A DNA stretch of 64,000 bases, from the NCBI GenBank assembly GCA_029216955.1, contig JANAVB010006998.1, forward strand, positions 124,001-188,000, given 5' to 3'. How positions within the stretch are numbered: position 1 is the first letter of the stretch; each line of letters opens with the position of its first letter. A program made the position numbers and the translations under genes. A model generated the notes under the pieces. That model was not told the origin of the DNA, did no database searches, and was given only the letters and a program-made list of their open reading frames with translations. The DNA is from Iris pallida. Its lineage: Eukaryota > Streptophyta > Magnoliopsida > Asparagales > Iridaceae. Of this stretch, positions 33,460-45,253 are shown one piece after another.

Positions 33460-35250
33460 AGGTTGCGGGCAGAAGGCGACGATCCCCCGTCCTTAATGTG
33501 GCGTGAACCAGACTCAAACCGGCCATTCATTCATTGCGTCTCTCTCTTTGTGACTTTGACGCATTTTAACAAATAGTTTGAGGGGTGATAAGTAAGTACT
33601 TGTATATAAAATGTTATGAATGAATCAATGATGTCAAAGAATATAAAAGGTGTGGGGCTTTCCTGCAAAGCTTTCTGGGGGCGTGTTAAAAAGATAATAA
33701 AGGTTTTTACTTATTCCAAATGGAATTAAATGTATGGGTTTACTTCTTATTTGACCTGTCAAATGGCCAGGGCTGGTCCGGCCTGACACTAGTTCGGCTC
33801 AAAATAATGACCCATGTGTAAGTCCGATCCGATTAATTATAGGTCTGGACCTATCCGGTCCAGTATATCGAGACGTATCGGACATCATATCTCGCCAATA
33901 AAAGAGGCCCGGTCCGAAGCCAGGTCCGTCTCGATCCACGGCCCGACCCGAAGTCAGGTCCGTCTCGATCCACGGCCCGGCCCGATATAGATACACACTA
34001 TATTATGTCTTTAAATGTGTTGAAAAAGGAGGTGTATATAATGTAGACACATCTTCCTGAAAGTTGGATATAGGAAGATGTTTTGTGTTTGACAAACCAA
34101 CGGAAGAAAGAAATTAAATATGAATGCATTTTTATCATATAGCTCTCGTAATTTTTTATCTACATAGAATATATCGACGTCCGGTCCGGCCTGACCCGAT
34201 ACGTATAATACAATCAAACTACATCAATGACGGAATCACCCATAGAATTCATATTTATTATAGACTAGTATGTATACATGCATGTGCCTTGCCGTATTTT
34301 ATAATACTTGAGAAGAGCAAACAGTTTGCTTAATTTTTCTTCTTCTATACATAATTACTATCCATAATAAATTTAATGAACAGTTTTATTTAGTAAATAT
34401 AGTTCAGGATATTTAAAAAAATGCACGATATATCTTACTTTTCTATCATATAGTATAGAGCTCATATAAATGACCAATATGCCCGGCCTATTAGGATTTT
34501 GATTAATTAACAGAAAATTTTAGAGAGGAGGATGAAGTTTAAGAAATTATTAGATAGAGGGGGATGGACGTATTTTTGGGAACGCCAACTCATTCAAAGG
34601 AATTTATTTTACGATATATTATTTACTTTTTTTTTAGTTTTTATATTCTCATTCTACGTAAATTTATTTCTTAGATAAAATTTATCCATCCAACCTAAAT
34701 TTAACTTGGTATAATTTTAAATTGTTATCCACTCTTATTTTGTAATTTACTTTTTCAACTTTATTATTTTTGATATTTTAAATTTTAACTTTATCTCTAA
34801 GATACATCTTATTTTTTCAAATTAGATTTCTAAGAGATAATATTTGTAAAACTATCTAAGATTTTAAATTATATTTGAGATTTGAGAAAAATATTAATTT
34901 AAATATTTTTTAAGCTTATCTCTAAGATAGTTTTCTAGTATTATATTTGAAAAATATTTAAGATTTCAAATAATATCTAAGTTTAAAAAATATCTAAGAT
35001 TTCAAATTACTTTTTTCAAACTTATCTTTAGATAAGTTTTAAATTAGATTTCAAAAAACATTCAAAGTTTGAAAAAAAAAAATAAACGTAAAGATAAAAA
35101 TTAGTAACAATTTGAAATTTGAAATTGTATCTAAGAAGTTAAATTTGTTGAGGATATAAAAAATAAAAGATAAGCAACTAATACATCTTAAAAAAAAAAT
35201 CCTTCGAATACGTCCAACTGAGTTCGTATCATCCCCTCTAATTCTTTTAA
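33460..35250. other. NAC upstream region and AT-rich spacer
   Basis: No gene is seen. It holds a 34-bp tandem repeat at 33,906-33,980. From 34,600 to 35,170 very AT-rich DNA has imperfect repeats around ATATCTAAGATTTCAAAT. Confidence 0.5.
33906..33980. repeat. 34-bp tandem repeat, just over two copies
   Basis: Units 33,906-33,939 and 33,940-33,973 differ at three positions and a third begins at 33,974. The sequence is rich in GGCCCG and GTCCGTCTCG. Similar GGTCCGGCCTGA words occur at 33,773 and 34,181. Confidence 0.75.
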
Positions 35251-35254
35251 ACTT

Positions 35255-35780
35255 CACCCCTCCCTCTACCACGCGGTAGAGGCGCTGCCGGCGGAGGCTT
35301 GGCGGAGGCTGAGGGCCGCTAGTGGCGGTGGCTTGGCGGACGAGCTCGGGAGAGGCGCTGCCGGCGGTGGCTTGGCGGAGGCGGAGGCGGGGGGCCGTTG
35401 GCGGACGCGCGAGGGAGAGGCGCTGCTGGCGACCCCGTGCGCTCCGGCCTCGCGCGGGAGAGGCGCGGCGCTCTCCGCCACCAGCTTCATCGAGAGGAGA
35501 GGATTTCATCGAGAGGAGAGGAGTCTAGAAGAGATCGACCTCGGATGGCCGGGGCAAGGCCGGAACGCACGGGGGAGGGTGTCCATGGGAGGGTCCGCCG
35601 CCACCGAGCTTCGATGCGTCTTCGTCGACGCAGACTACAACTAAGTTGGCTTAAAACTGTCAATTTGTTGGCAGTTCTAGGACTGCAACTAAGTTGGCAG
35701 TTCTTCTTTATAATATGACTGCCAACTTATTAGCAGTCCTAACATAATATAGGACTGTCAACTTAGTTGCAGTCCTACTT
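35255..35780. repeat. GC-rich repeat block joined to an alternating inverted-repeat block
   Basis: At 35,265-35,470 there is a tandem-like GC-rich block with GAGGCGCTGCCGGCGG and GGCTTGGCGGA repeated. Next, at 35,631-35,778, the word GGACTGCAACTAAGTTGGCA occurs four times in alternating orientation (near 35,635, 35,680, 35,718 and 35,752). The copies at 35,679-35,704 and 35,750-35,775 form a 26-bp inverted repeat with two mismatches. This resembles the subterminal repeats of CACTA-type DNA transposons, but no CACTA end was found. ORFs through the GC block are low complexity. Confidence 0.6.
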
Positions 35781-35789
35781 GCTGGAAAA

Positions 35790-36480
35790 AAATTGGACTA
35801 GTTCCAAGTAACGAATGAAAATGGCAAATTTGTAAATTTTTTGAAAAAATTTGTAGCAGCCCTTAGCTAAATGTAATGTGTGCTTAGAATTAGCCTTCCA
35901 AAACCACAAACAAAAGGAAAGGAAATGGCAAATATGCCGACTATCAAAGGATGCCTTCCTAAGAATTATTTGAAATCCTCACTTTTGTTGTGTCTTTTTT
36001 GAAATATATTTTGTTTTATAAATAAATTGTTAGTATTACACATTAAATATTTTGTGCATCTCTTGGATGGTTGACACACTAACCTGAGACGTGGAAGGCA
36101 TAATGAATCACTAAAATATCGGCTCAACGTACTAACGGTCTCAAAGTTATTGTCCAAACTTTCTAATTACTAGAATATGTTAACATAAAAAGATTGATCT
36201 CAGATATAGTAAGAAATAACTATATCGAACTCAGCGGGCTCTTGTCGTCCGCAAGGAGAGAGATAATCTTTTTGACTAGACGGACGGTCTCGAAATCGAA
36301 CCGAAACGTTCACAAAGTCTCCTATGTTATGTCAGGCATCTCAAAAAAGTAATAATAAAAGAACTATGAACGTACAAAATTATTAGTCCTATAACCTGGA
36401 TTATCTATATAATTTACTATTGGTATTTACGTTACAAGAAAAAAAAAAACTTTTTGTTAAATCTTGAGTGATATGCAACC
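35790..36480. other. Unassigned spacer
   Basis: No supported gene, LTR end or RNA gene. Confidence 0.4.
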
Positions 36481-36482
36481 AT

Positions 36483-36599
36483 CGAACAAAAAATTGACAC
36501 GTGTCAAATTTTTTATTCAAAATTATTTTAAATATTTACAAAATTATTTTTAAAATAGCTTATGTTGAATGAATTTGACACGTGCCAATTTTTTGTTCG
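36483..36599. repeat. Fold-back with G-box in both 29-bp arms
   Basis: Arms 36,483-36,511 and 36,571-36,599 are inverted copies with two mismatches, separated by an AT-rich 59-bp loop. Each contains CACGTG flanked by GACACGTGYC, a G-box/ABRE-like core. Size and AT-rich loop suggest a MITE; a target duplication was not established. Confidence 0.7.
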
Positions 36600-37780
36600 A
36601 GGATGAACAAACATTATAGTTTTAATGGATGAACAAAAATGGACTCACTATGTATATGAGTAAGAAGAAATACTATGTATATGGATTCAAACTAGATAAA
36701 TATTGAAGAAATATTGAAGAAAACAACCTGCAACCCTGCCAACCACCACCACCATGAATCCTTGTAGCTCTGTAGTTTGAATCCATATGCAACTAGAATA
36801 CCGGTCTTTGTGAACTCGAAATTCCGGTCGAATGTATTAGACAAAATCATGATTCCATCCCAATTGATATATGTTGCATTTTTTTTCTTACTATGAATCC
36901 TAAACCTAGATTCAAATCTCTACACAGCATCAAAGTGAATTTATAGGAATTTGAATTTTTTCCATTCCTTCCATCTTTCTTCTTCCAAAACACTAAAAAA
37001 AAATTCTCTCCCTTCTTCTTCCACACAAAAAAAACTAATTCCAAAATTTTAATTGGGGCTGATGTTCTCATCTACAAAATAGATAAGCCAAATCTGATTT
37101 CGATTCAGACCTAAATCGTTGCTCAGGTCTGATTAAGATTGAGAGCTAGATTACATTGCGGGAACCATATAAATCTCTACAATGGTAAGAAGAATGGCAT
37201 CATCAGCCGACCAAAATGCTACTTTGAACGTTAGCGGTTCAAATCAACCACCTATAACATGTTTGCCTATAGAAAAGAAAAGAAAAAAAAGTATAATCTT
37301 TCGGAGAAAACTTTACAACTTGTATAAAATAAAGAATCTTATTATAACACTTTGATTACAAAGAATTTCTATTACGAGTTGAGATTATGGATAATGTGGC
37401 ACGATGGACATCCAATTCGTACGAGATTCTTTTACTCCGTTGACGATTCGACTTTCAGAAACACTGGATGCACAAGAACACGAGAAAAACGTCTCTAAAT
37501 TGCTACTGTAATGCCGCTGCGGTAATTGACTGTGTTCTGTACTTGGTGTCGAGATAACAAAGAACCAGGCTATTTATAGAAAATAGCCAAAAAATAGTTA
37601 ATCATAACTTCTTGCCAAAAAAGCTGTCCAGTGGGGAAGTTCTTCATGCGGGAATCCCTGTCCAGCATGAAGTGCCATTCGTTCACAATAATTTCAACAA
37701 ACGTCCTCACGACGCGAGAGGATGAGTGTCAAAGCGTCAGAACACAATTGAGAACTGGGGTCGCTATCCAAGAGTGCACT
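36600..37780. other. Spacer, possibly with an LTR remnant at 37,260-37,700
   Basis: A minus-strand TATA box (TCTATAAATAG, about 37,569-37,579) and an adjacent leader-like segment suggest an eroded LTR. No matching partner was found and its ends are unclear. Confidence 0.35.
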
Positions 37781-38380
37781 GCAACAGGCACGGTTAAAAT
37801 GGGCATCGGATAGTCGATTGCCATGTTATAGAATGCTTCATGTGTGGTGAGATAGGCCACAAGGCTCAAGATTGTCAAATGGGGAGGGCGAACCAAAACC
37901 CTCAGAGAAACTTCCCAAACCAAAGTCGAGCACTGCCAGCACAGGACGCAAATGCGGTGCTAGTGAACTCGTAGAATAAACGTCAAGGGGTGCGAGGTAG
38001 AGTCTTTGCATTGACTCGAGATGAAGCATTCGCATCCGACACTGTTGTAACATGTATATTACTATACAAAGATATACCTAGTAAAATACTATTTGATTCG
38101 GCTGCTACACATAGTTTTATATCTGTTGAATTTGTTGAAGAGAGTAAATTAGCTACACAATTTCTAGATATGAACCTTAGTGTTAGCACTCAAACGGGAG
38201 TCGATATACTTGCAAATTTAATTTGTAGGGATGGTTACATCTACATCGGAGGGAGGAAGCTATCATTGGAGGTCATCGTCCTGGACATCAAGGAGTACAA
38301 TATAATCCTTGGCATGGATTGGTTTTGTGCATGCCATGTGTTGGGGCACATCGAAAATAAACCCAAAAAATCAGATAACA
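37780..38380 (+). pseudogene. Ty3 gag zinc knuckle plus protease fragment
   Basis: A zinc knuckle CFMCGEIGHKAQDC lies at about 37,837-37,878. Eighty bases further the protease reads LFDSAATHSFISVEF (about 38,085) and IILGMDWF (about 38,302). The catalytic DSG or DTG is changed to DSA. The order gag-knuckle then protease is that of plant Ty3 elements. RT and integrase are absent. The open frame 37,990-38,532 continues past the homology into unrelated sequence. Confidence 0.82.
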
Positions 38381-38554
38381 TCTCAGAGAAAATTCACATT
38401 CGCAAAGACAAGAATTTACATGATTCGGCCAAGATGTCAACTTCCACGGACGAGGGTATTCAGTTCCACTATGAAGGAAAAAAGGAAAACACTTCTCACC
38501 TTGCTCTCAAGAACTCTCTACCACAACGATAAAGAAAAAAAAATCTCTCAAACA

Positions 38555-38780
38555 TTTGCGTTGAACTTATTCAACAACTTTAGCTCTCTTATGTTGAACT
38601 TGTTCAATAACTTTTATTAGCATAATGAGATCTCAAACTCTTGTGTTGAACTTATTCAACAACTTTTATTGAGCATAATGATATCCCAAACTCTTGTGTT
38701 TAACTTATTCAACAACTTATGCTCTCTTATATTGAACTTATTCAATAACTTTTATTGAGCATAATGAGATATCTCAAGGA
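38555..38780. repeat. Composite repeat with palindrome GTTGAACTTATTCAAC
   Basis: The palindrome GTTGAACTTATTCAAC or a close variant occurs near 38,560, 38,593, 38,645, 38,698 and 38,731, with alternating spacers of about 33 and 53 bp; the word CTTTTATTGAGCATAATGA accompanies it. It could be part of the LTR of the minus-strand copia fragment next to it. Confidence 0.75.
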
Positions 38781-39139
38781 GAACCTTTAGACCCCTTTAT
38801 ATAGCATGACATGTGTCCATGTATAGAAATCCAATCTTATGTAAACTTTAAAATCCAACCTTATGTAGGCTTACCATATATGGAAATCCAATCTTATGTA
38901 ATTCATTCTAATGTAGACTTACCATATATGAGAATTCATATAAGAAAATCAATCAAATATGTGGTTAAAGTCAAAAAAGGTCATGGGTCTATTTTTGGTC
39001 ATTTTTTCATATTTCCACCTCGATAAGATTTTGCCACAAAATTAAGTCGACACACTTATCCATCGCATAGCTTCATCGAATCAACCACTCGTCAATCCTT
39101 CCGCTAAAGATTCTCAAGAAATAAGCATGGCTTGGAGCA

Positions 39140-39476
39140 AGTCCAAGCAATATTAGAACTTAGCTTCAGGAACAACCTTAGTCAACTTATCAGCAGACTT
39201 TTCTTTGGTATGCACCTTTTCAAGTATTATGTCACCGTCTTCTACAACATCATATATAAAGTGGTAGCGAACATCAATATGCTCGATCCTCGCATGATGG
39301 ACTTGATTATTTGCCAAGTGGATAGCACTCATGCTATCAATATGCACATTAACTACATCATGCTTCACCCCAAGTAATTAATCAAACCACGAAGCCATAG
39401 GTCTTCTTTCACTGCCTTTGTCGCTACAATATATTATGCTTCCGTAGTCTATAGAGTAAGCGTGGCCTACAACATA
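39140..39476 (-). pseudogene. Copia RNase H C-terminal fragment
   Basis: On the minus strand the segment IDSMSAIHLANNQVHHARIE is followed by HIDVRYHF and SADKLTKVVPEAKF, the conserved end of Ty1/copia RNase H. Upstream codons to 39,476 are decayed. It abuts the CACTA terminus, so the rest of this copy may have been separated by that insertion. Confidence 0.8.
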
Positions 39477-39960
39477 CACTACTAAAATATTGGTATTTAG
39501 CGACGAAAATATCCGTCGCTAAACTCAACTTTTTCGTCGCTAAATACATTTACCGACGGATTACCGACGGAAAAGGAACGTTGATAGCTATAACGTCGCT
39601 ATGACAAATCCGTCGGTAAACCGTTGCCATAGCGACGGATTATCGACGGAAATGTCGACCAAAAATAGTGATAGCAACGAATTAAAACTGTCGGCAACCT
39701 CGACGACGCCTTAGCGACGGATTACCGACATAGTTTTGTGAGCAAAAAAATAAATTTTTCAGAAGCTTAGCGACGAAAATTTCCGTCGCTGAGTCGTCTG
39801 ATACGCTTTTGGCATCAGACCGAACGTTAGCGACAAAAATTTTCGTCGCTAAGTCGTCGCTAACGTACAGCTATTCATCGCTATTCCATTGGTAGTCCAT
39901 CGTTAGCCTGCAAATTTTCTAGATATTCATCGCTATTCCGTCGCTGGTTAGTCGCTAATA
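39477..39960. repeat. CACTA terminal and subterminal repeats
   Basis: TIR start CACTACTAAA, then about fifteen copies of AGCGACGAAAA, CCGTCGCTAA and ACCGACGGA words in alternating orientation. In this superfamily such repeats bind the accessory transposon protein. The trinucleotide ATA at 39,474-39,476 would be the 3-bp target duplication. Confidence 0.82.
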
Positions 39961-40249
39961 TTCTTATTATTGCCTGACTGAAGTGTTCTAGCTTTGCTCA
40001 AACCTGTCAATATATATATATATATACAATTACAGTCAAATAATATACAATAAATGCAACTCCAATATATACACAAATTAACCTAGCACCAATATATACA
40101 TTAAATTGAACTCCAATAAATATCCAAACCTGTTCAATCCATACAAACTCGTCCAGCAGTCACAAAATAGTACATAGACACAAATTTGTTCAATAATACA
40201 TAAACTTCCTAAATTTTATACAAACTCATCGATCAAATACAATAAAAAA

Positions 40250-40820
40250 TTATACAAAAATCAAACTGGTGGTAGAGGAGGTGGCGGAGGCAGAGTCGGC
40301 TATCCGCATGCATATATCTGCCCTAAGACCAAAGTGATGATCCACTGTACGTCCTGGAAAGGAACGCCTACAAGAGTCAGTGGCATGACAAGAGGCATTG
40401 TGGTCGTCGGAGGAGCCGGTGTAGTAGGTGTTGTGGTCGGAGGAGTCGTTGCCAGAGGCGCTGAGGTCGAAGCTGGAGTCGGTGCAGTGGTAGCAGGAAT
40501 CTGACCTGCTGTGTTTAGAACTCCGGTAACCTGGGTTATCTGGCCTTGTAGGGCACCAAAATCTGTGTAATATGTCATAAAGTGTAGGTTCCGGCAATAT
40601 CATCGGTCTGTGTATCTACAGGTGGAAGTGGAGGTGGAGGAGGAGATAGAGGAGTTCTGGAATAAACGAACAGTTGGGATGCCAACGATCCGGTACCGTA
40701 CACGTTGCCCCCCTTTTTCTCTACCGTCGGCTTGTATCTACAACTCGTTCCTCACAGCCGGCGTCGGTGGCTGACTAGTCCCAGCTCCCCCTTGGCAGCC
40801 CCCCAAGCAGCAGTTCCTCC
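40250..40820 (-). pseudogene. C-terminus of CACTA accessory protein (Ptta/En/Spm type)
   Basis: The minus strand encodes KKGGNVYGTGSLASQLF at about 40,725-40,675, which resembles the (K)KGR.YGLGS motif of the Ptta/En/Spm plant transposase family. A proline-rich stretch (SPPPPPLPPV) and a Thr/Ala/Pro-rich tail follow, ending near 40,255. Frameshifts are present. Confidence 0.62.
40816..40820. repeat. Target-site duplication CCTCC (left)
   Basis: CCTCC is repeated exactly at 44,624-44,628. Confidence 0.85.
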
Positions 40821-43193
40821 TGTAACTCCCCTTTCCAGATTTTCAAAATTATTGTTGTTATTTGTGTGCAAAATAAAATTCTCATCAAAACCTATTCCAA
40901 CGCAACATCCTTAATATAATTTTACTTAAGTGACAAAATTATGGAAAACTGTGAATTAATTAAATAGCAAGCCTCACATTCCCAATTCCTAAAAATTCCC
41001 AATTTCGAAATCTTCCCCAAATCTCTAACCCTAATTTTGTCGGGCCTCCTAAAGATATATTTTAAATTGATGACCTAGTTTATTATTTAATTATATATTT
41101 GAATTTCTATGTTGAAATTATTTGCTAATATTAGAATATGAGACTTAAATTATTTTGATAAAAATTAAATAGTATTCTTAAATTATTATGATGCTCGCAT
41201 AATTAATGTAGATCTATGTGATTTAAGATTTCGTGATATTATGGAATATTTATTTACATTAATATCGATTTTAATTAAGTAATGGATTATGATTTAGAAT
41301 AGTTTTGTTTAAAGATTCATTTGATTTAAATAATAAAAGGGGACTTTATCTACCAGGAGCCTTACACCTTATCTAATAGGAATGTATATTTTAAAAAGAG
41401 TTTCCTAATACCAATTATATTAATGGATTTACTTTGATAATACTAGATATATTGTTAGCAAAACCCATTACTAGATTAAGATTTTCATGCATCTTATTTA
41501 AATTAATGGATATTATTGAATATACATTTTAAATATTATTTATATTAAGATTTGATTTATCTAGTTTCGATCTAGAATTATAAAACGCTACTCTTAAAAT
41601 TATCGATAATATTAAATAGTGATTTGAGCTATTGTTGTTATCAGATACAATACTAGTTTTGATTAAATAAAGTCACATATTTTATGAAAGTGGTATGATC
41701 ACTCGGTTCTAATTCTTATCTAAATTGATTTATGAGATTGATCTACTTGGTTCAGATTCTTATCTATCTATCAACCTACACAACCCATCTACCATATAAA
41801 ACTAAAAGGTATTGGCAGCGCTCATGTAGCCGCCATGTTGTTCTAGTCTCCTTCTCCACGAACTTCTCGTTCTTCTTATCCCCTCCTCCATATAGCCACC
41901 ACCATGACGATCACCAAAGACCAACCATCGTGTTTTGCTAACACCTCGTCGCGACCCCGTCAAACCCAGCAACCATCAGCAACACCTCACAATCACAATT
42001 TGTGTCCGAGTGTTGTGTCTGTGCCCAATTTTGTTCGTATTACAGTTACAATTCACAACAGACCACAAAGACGCCCCACGACCACGCCCTCGATGCCGCC
42101 AACACCATCGCCGAAACATCGCCCCGGTCTCCTTCCCTGACTCTGCAGCCATCACTATCGACACCACACATCAGAACCTGCCGACGCCTCCATCACCACA
42201 TGCAGAGTAAGAGAAAGGACACTTCCCTCACCTGTCCGCTGCCGTGTGCGTCTCCCCGGTCGTGCCGAGCACCACAAAACTGCGTTCTTCGTGTGCTGCT
42301 GCTTCGTCGTCTACACCACGCCGGGCGTCGAGTGCCCAGATCCGGTGCGTGACCACCGGACACGGGCGCCTCTCTGAGGCAGACCGCCATGAGGAACGAG
42401 CGCCGCCACGATACCTCTGCATCAGGCTGCCGCGGCAAGGCCGTCGTGCGCCCGCCCCTCTGCCCTGTCCGCGTTGGCGAGCCGAGTCTCCTCGATCCGC
42501 CGCCGAAGGGCCGTCCACTAGTGTCTCCGTCGCATGCTACAGCACCATCGTGCTGAGTCACGGCCGCCTGCGCGGAGTCTTCTCCGCAACAGAAGCGGTG
42601 CCATCGGAAGTCCGCCCGCCGATAAGCAACCGTCGGGACCGCCTAGCGCCACCACGCCGAGCCTTCGGGCACCCCGCTGTCCCTTTCAGTCGCCCTTCTC
42701 GTATCCGCCGTCCAGTGACCGGAGCGCGGAGCCGCTGCCTTCGACCGCACTCGAGCCAGCAACGTCGAGAGATCCAGCACCGTCAAACGTGCGCAGCTCC
42801 GGCGCTTCTCTCTCCGCGCCGACGTGCCGAAACCTTGGTAATCGGCCCTTTCCCTTCTCTCGATCCTTCTCAGTTTTCTCCCTCTTTTTCTTAAGCCCTC
42901 TCTCTCTCTCTCTTTCCTTACTAAAGAGTGCAATAGCTGCTGATTTTATTGATTTTGTTTTATTATTATTTTATGTTGCTGTTTTATTATTAATATAGGT
43001 ACACCAATAATAGTATGAATAGGTATTATTTCTTTAAGTACAAATATTGTTGGTATTAAATGCTATTAACTACTATTAGGATTTTTCCTAAGTGTTGGTT
43101 AAAGTAGGTTAGTGTTTATTTTTACTAACAAATCAGTGTATTTTGACTATTTCCAGTATCTACATACGTATATATTGTTATTATTATCACTCA

Positions 43194-43226
<33 letters not shown>

Positions 43227-44623
43227 TAAATATTTCTAGATATTGTATTATAGCAAAATACTTTATTAGGCTTTAGGCCCTACATCTATTTTAAGTCCAA
43301 TATATGTTATTATATTATTTTTACAAATTTATTTGGGCTATGGGTTTTGGGTCTATACTTTTTGGACTTTTATTTACACTATATAACTGCGGATATAAAT
43401 GTGTTATGGGCTTTAAGTATATAAATATTTGCTAAAAACAAAATATAATAGTTAGTGGACTTAAAAACTAAATATAACTATTTTATATAGAGAAGTATAT
43501 ATATTTTATATATGGTAAATATTATGGGATTTATTAATAACGAATTTGGCTTTCAGATAAACAATAATTATAATATGTTTTATAAACGCAATAATTTCTA
43601 AATGGATTATATGTATATATTTCTAAATAGATACATTTTTCTATACTTAGAAATCCCTTTCTCCTAAACCAAATCCTTTAGATTAGTTTGTCCTTCATCA
43701 TGACTAATCAAGTATTTTTCGTCTCTTTTGTGAAATCGGACCTCTACATGGAAACCATAGCCAATTGGATTATTCCGAACGCAAAGGTACTATCGGTTTC
43801 ATCAGCTAAGGATCCCAGACAAGTGCACTTTCTGATTGCTTTCGATTCATAGTAGTTTCAATTTTATGTTTATACATATGCTCTCTTGCTTGATGAAACG
43901 TTGTCACACGGATTAGTATCATGGATTTGTTTATACTTCGTGACTGTCTTTTACATGATTACCATGCTTGTAATATGATTCTATGAGTACTAGCTGGGTG
44001 GGGAAATATCTTAGTAGACATGTGGACTACCCAAAAATATCTCTAAAATGTCTATTCTTGACTGATAGCAGCTGCACACGACACGTGCAGGGTACCGGAT
44101 TTACTCCTTAGCCGTTCACATGTCGAACATGATATTTCAAAACACATAGATAGTTGTCTTTTACTTGTTTTTCTTGTTTTCTTCACCACATGCCATGACA
44201 TCAGTTACTTTCTAGTTCATCTCACATATGTTATTTTCATGTCTTGTGAATTCTATTGTGTTTTTGTATTGCCGTCGGTTTGTGTGCTTGTTCCATTTCT
44301 GACTGAAAACTAACATTTTTCATGTTAGCCGTGGCTTCTTTAGCATTGGGAGATTCGGGTGTATTTGCAGGCTAAACCTAGAGATTAGATAGCTGTGTTG
44401 TAGTCATTTCAAGTATGTAAGAATATTGTATTTTCTTTGAATATAATTCTTACAAAAGTTGTAATCTATTAGAAATGTGAATGAGCGATAAAGTTTATTT
44501 TGAGCATTTATTTATTGCGGGCTTGACAGCATTCAACCGTTGACTTTGCAGCGTAGGCTGGCTTGGACATGCACTCGAATCCGTATAAAAAAATAAAAAA
44601 TAAAACGGGTGCGGGTCGTGACA
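40821..44623 (+). mobile_element. Solo LTR (3,803 bp) inserted in the CACTA element
   Basis: It starts TGTAACTCCCC and ends GCGGGTCGTGACA, flanked by CCTCC on both sides. A TATA box (CATATAAAAC, about 41,794-41,803) precedes a segment rising to a GC-rich island at about 42,050-42,850, then AT-rich DNA to the end. Terminal bases resemble those of the Tekay/Del-type LTRs elsewhere in the window. No internal retrotransposon sequence was seen. The GC-rich ORFs (for example 42,244-42,894) are compositional. Confidence 0.87.
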
Positions 44624-44628
44624 CCTCC
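44624..44628. repeat. Target-site duplication CCTCC (right)
   Basis: Exact copy of 40,816-40,820. Confidence 0.85.
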
Positions 44629-44694
44629 CTCACCGACTCGACTCTTTAAAGTCTCATACATCGCCTATATTTATATAGGGGAATAGATTTAGAG

Positions 44695-44965
44695 TTAATA
44701 TTCATATTTAAGTCGTCCACTCGTTGTAGTTTGATATAAAACCCTTCTTGTAGAGATGCTCTCTTATGAGATCTACTTCTTTGAATGGTATATTACGACA
44801 ATTGACACAATGACACTTTATGAGCCTTCCGTCCATGAAATAAAGTTGGCTACAAGCGTATCTCAAAAATTCCTCGACGCCTGCCTTGAATCATCCGTAA
44901 AATCAATCTTGCCCTCATGTTGCTGATTGTACATCCACGAATGGTCAACTAAGTATCGACTTATT
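44695..44965 (-). pseudogene. CACTA transposase-associated N-terminal domain
   Basis: The minus strand reads DHSWMYNQQ, then after a frameshift GVEEFLRYACSQLYF, KCHCVNCRNIPF and HLYKKGFISNYNEWTT. This is the Cys-containing domain that begins plant CACTA (TNP2-type) transposases, including the YKKGF..Y..W end. The frame stops soon after. No DDE-like catalytic region follows. Confidence 0.78.
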
Positions 44966-45113
44966 TTTCAAACCAATTTTGTACCACATACCATATATTG
45001 TGTAATAAAAAAACATAAATAATAAGAATATTCTAATTAAGTACATAATAGTAATAACCAACGTTAACTGTATCGATATCATAATTGCTATCAGACCATT
45101 CCTATGAGTATTT

Positions 45114-45253
45114 GTATCGGCCGTATCAGATTGGTATCGGCCGTATCGGGTTAGTATTGGCCCTATCGGATTGGTATTGACCGTATCCAATAGGTATCAA
45201 TTGTATCCGATCAATATCAGTCGTATCCGAGCCGTATCGACCGTATCTGAATA
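45114..45253. repeat. 20-bp minisatellite, seven copies
   Basis: Seven consecutive 20-bp units start from GTATCGGCCGTATCAGATTG. All keep the half-unit word GTATC twice. Divergence increases toward 45,253. The minus-strand ORF through it has no support. Confidence 0.85.

Noticed and set aside
35051..35718. Arg/Ala/Pro-rich ORFs on both strands
   Set aside because: GC-rich repeat block with open frames in many phases; no domain recognised.
42002..42998. Overlapping GC-rich ORFs, the longest 216 codons
   Set aside because: Inside a solo LTR, low complexity, open in several frames; no domain recognised.
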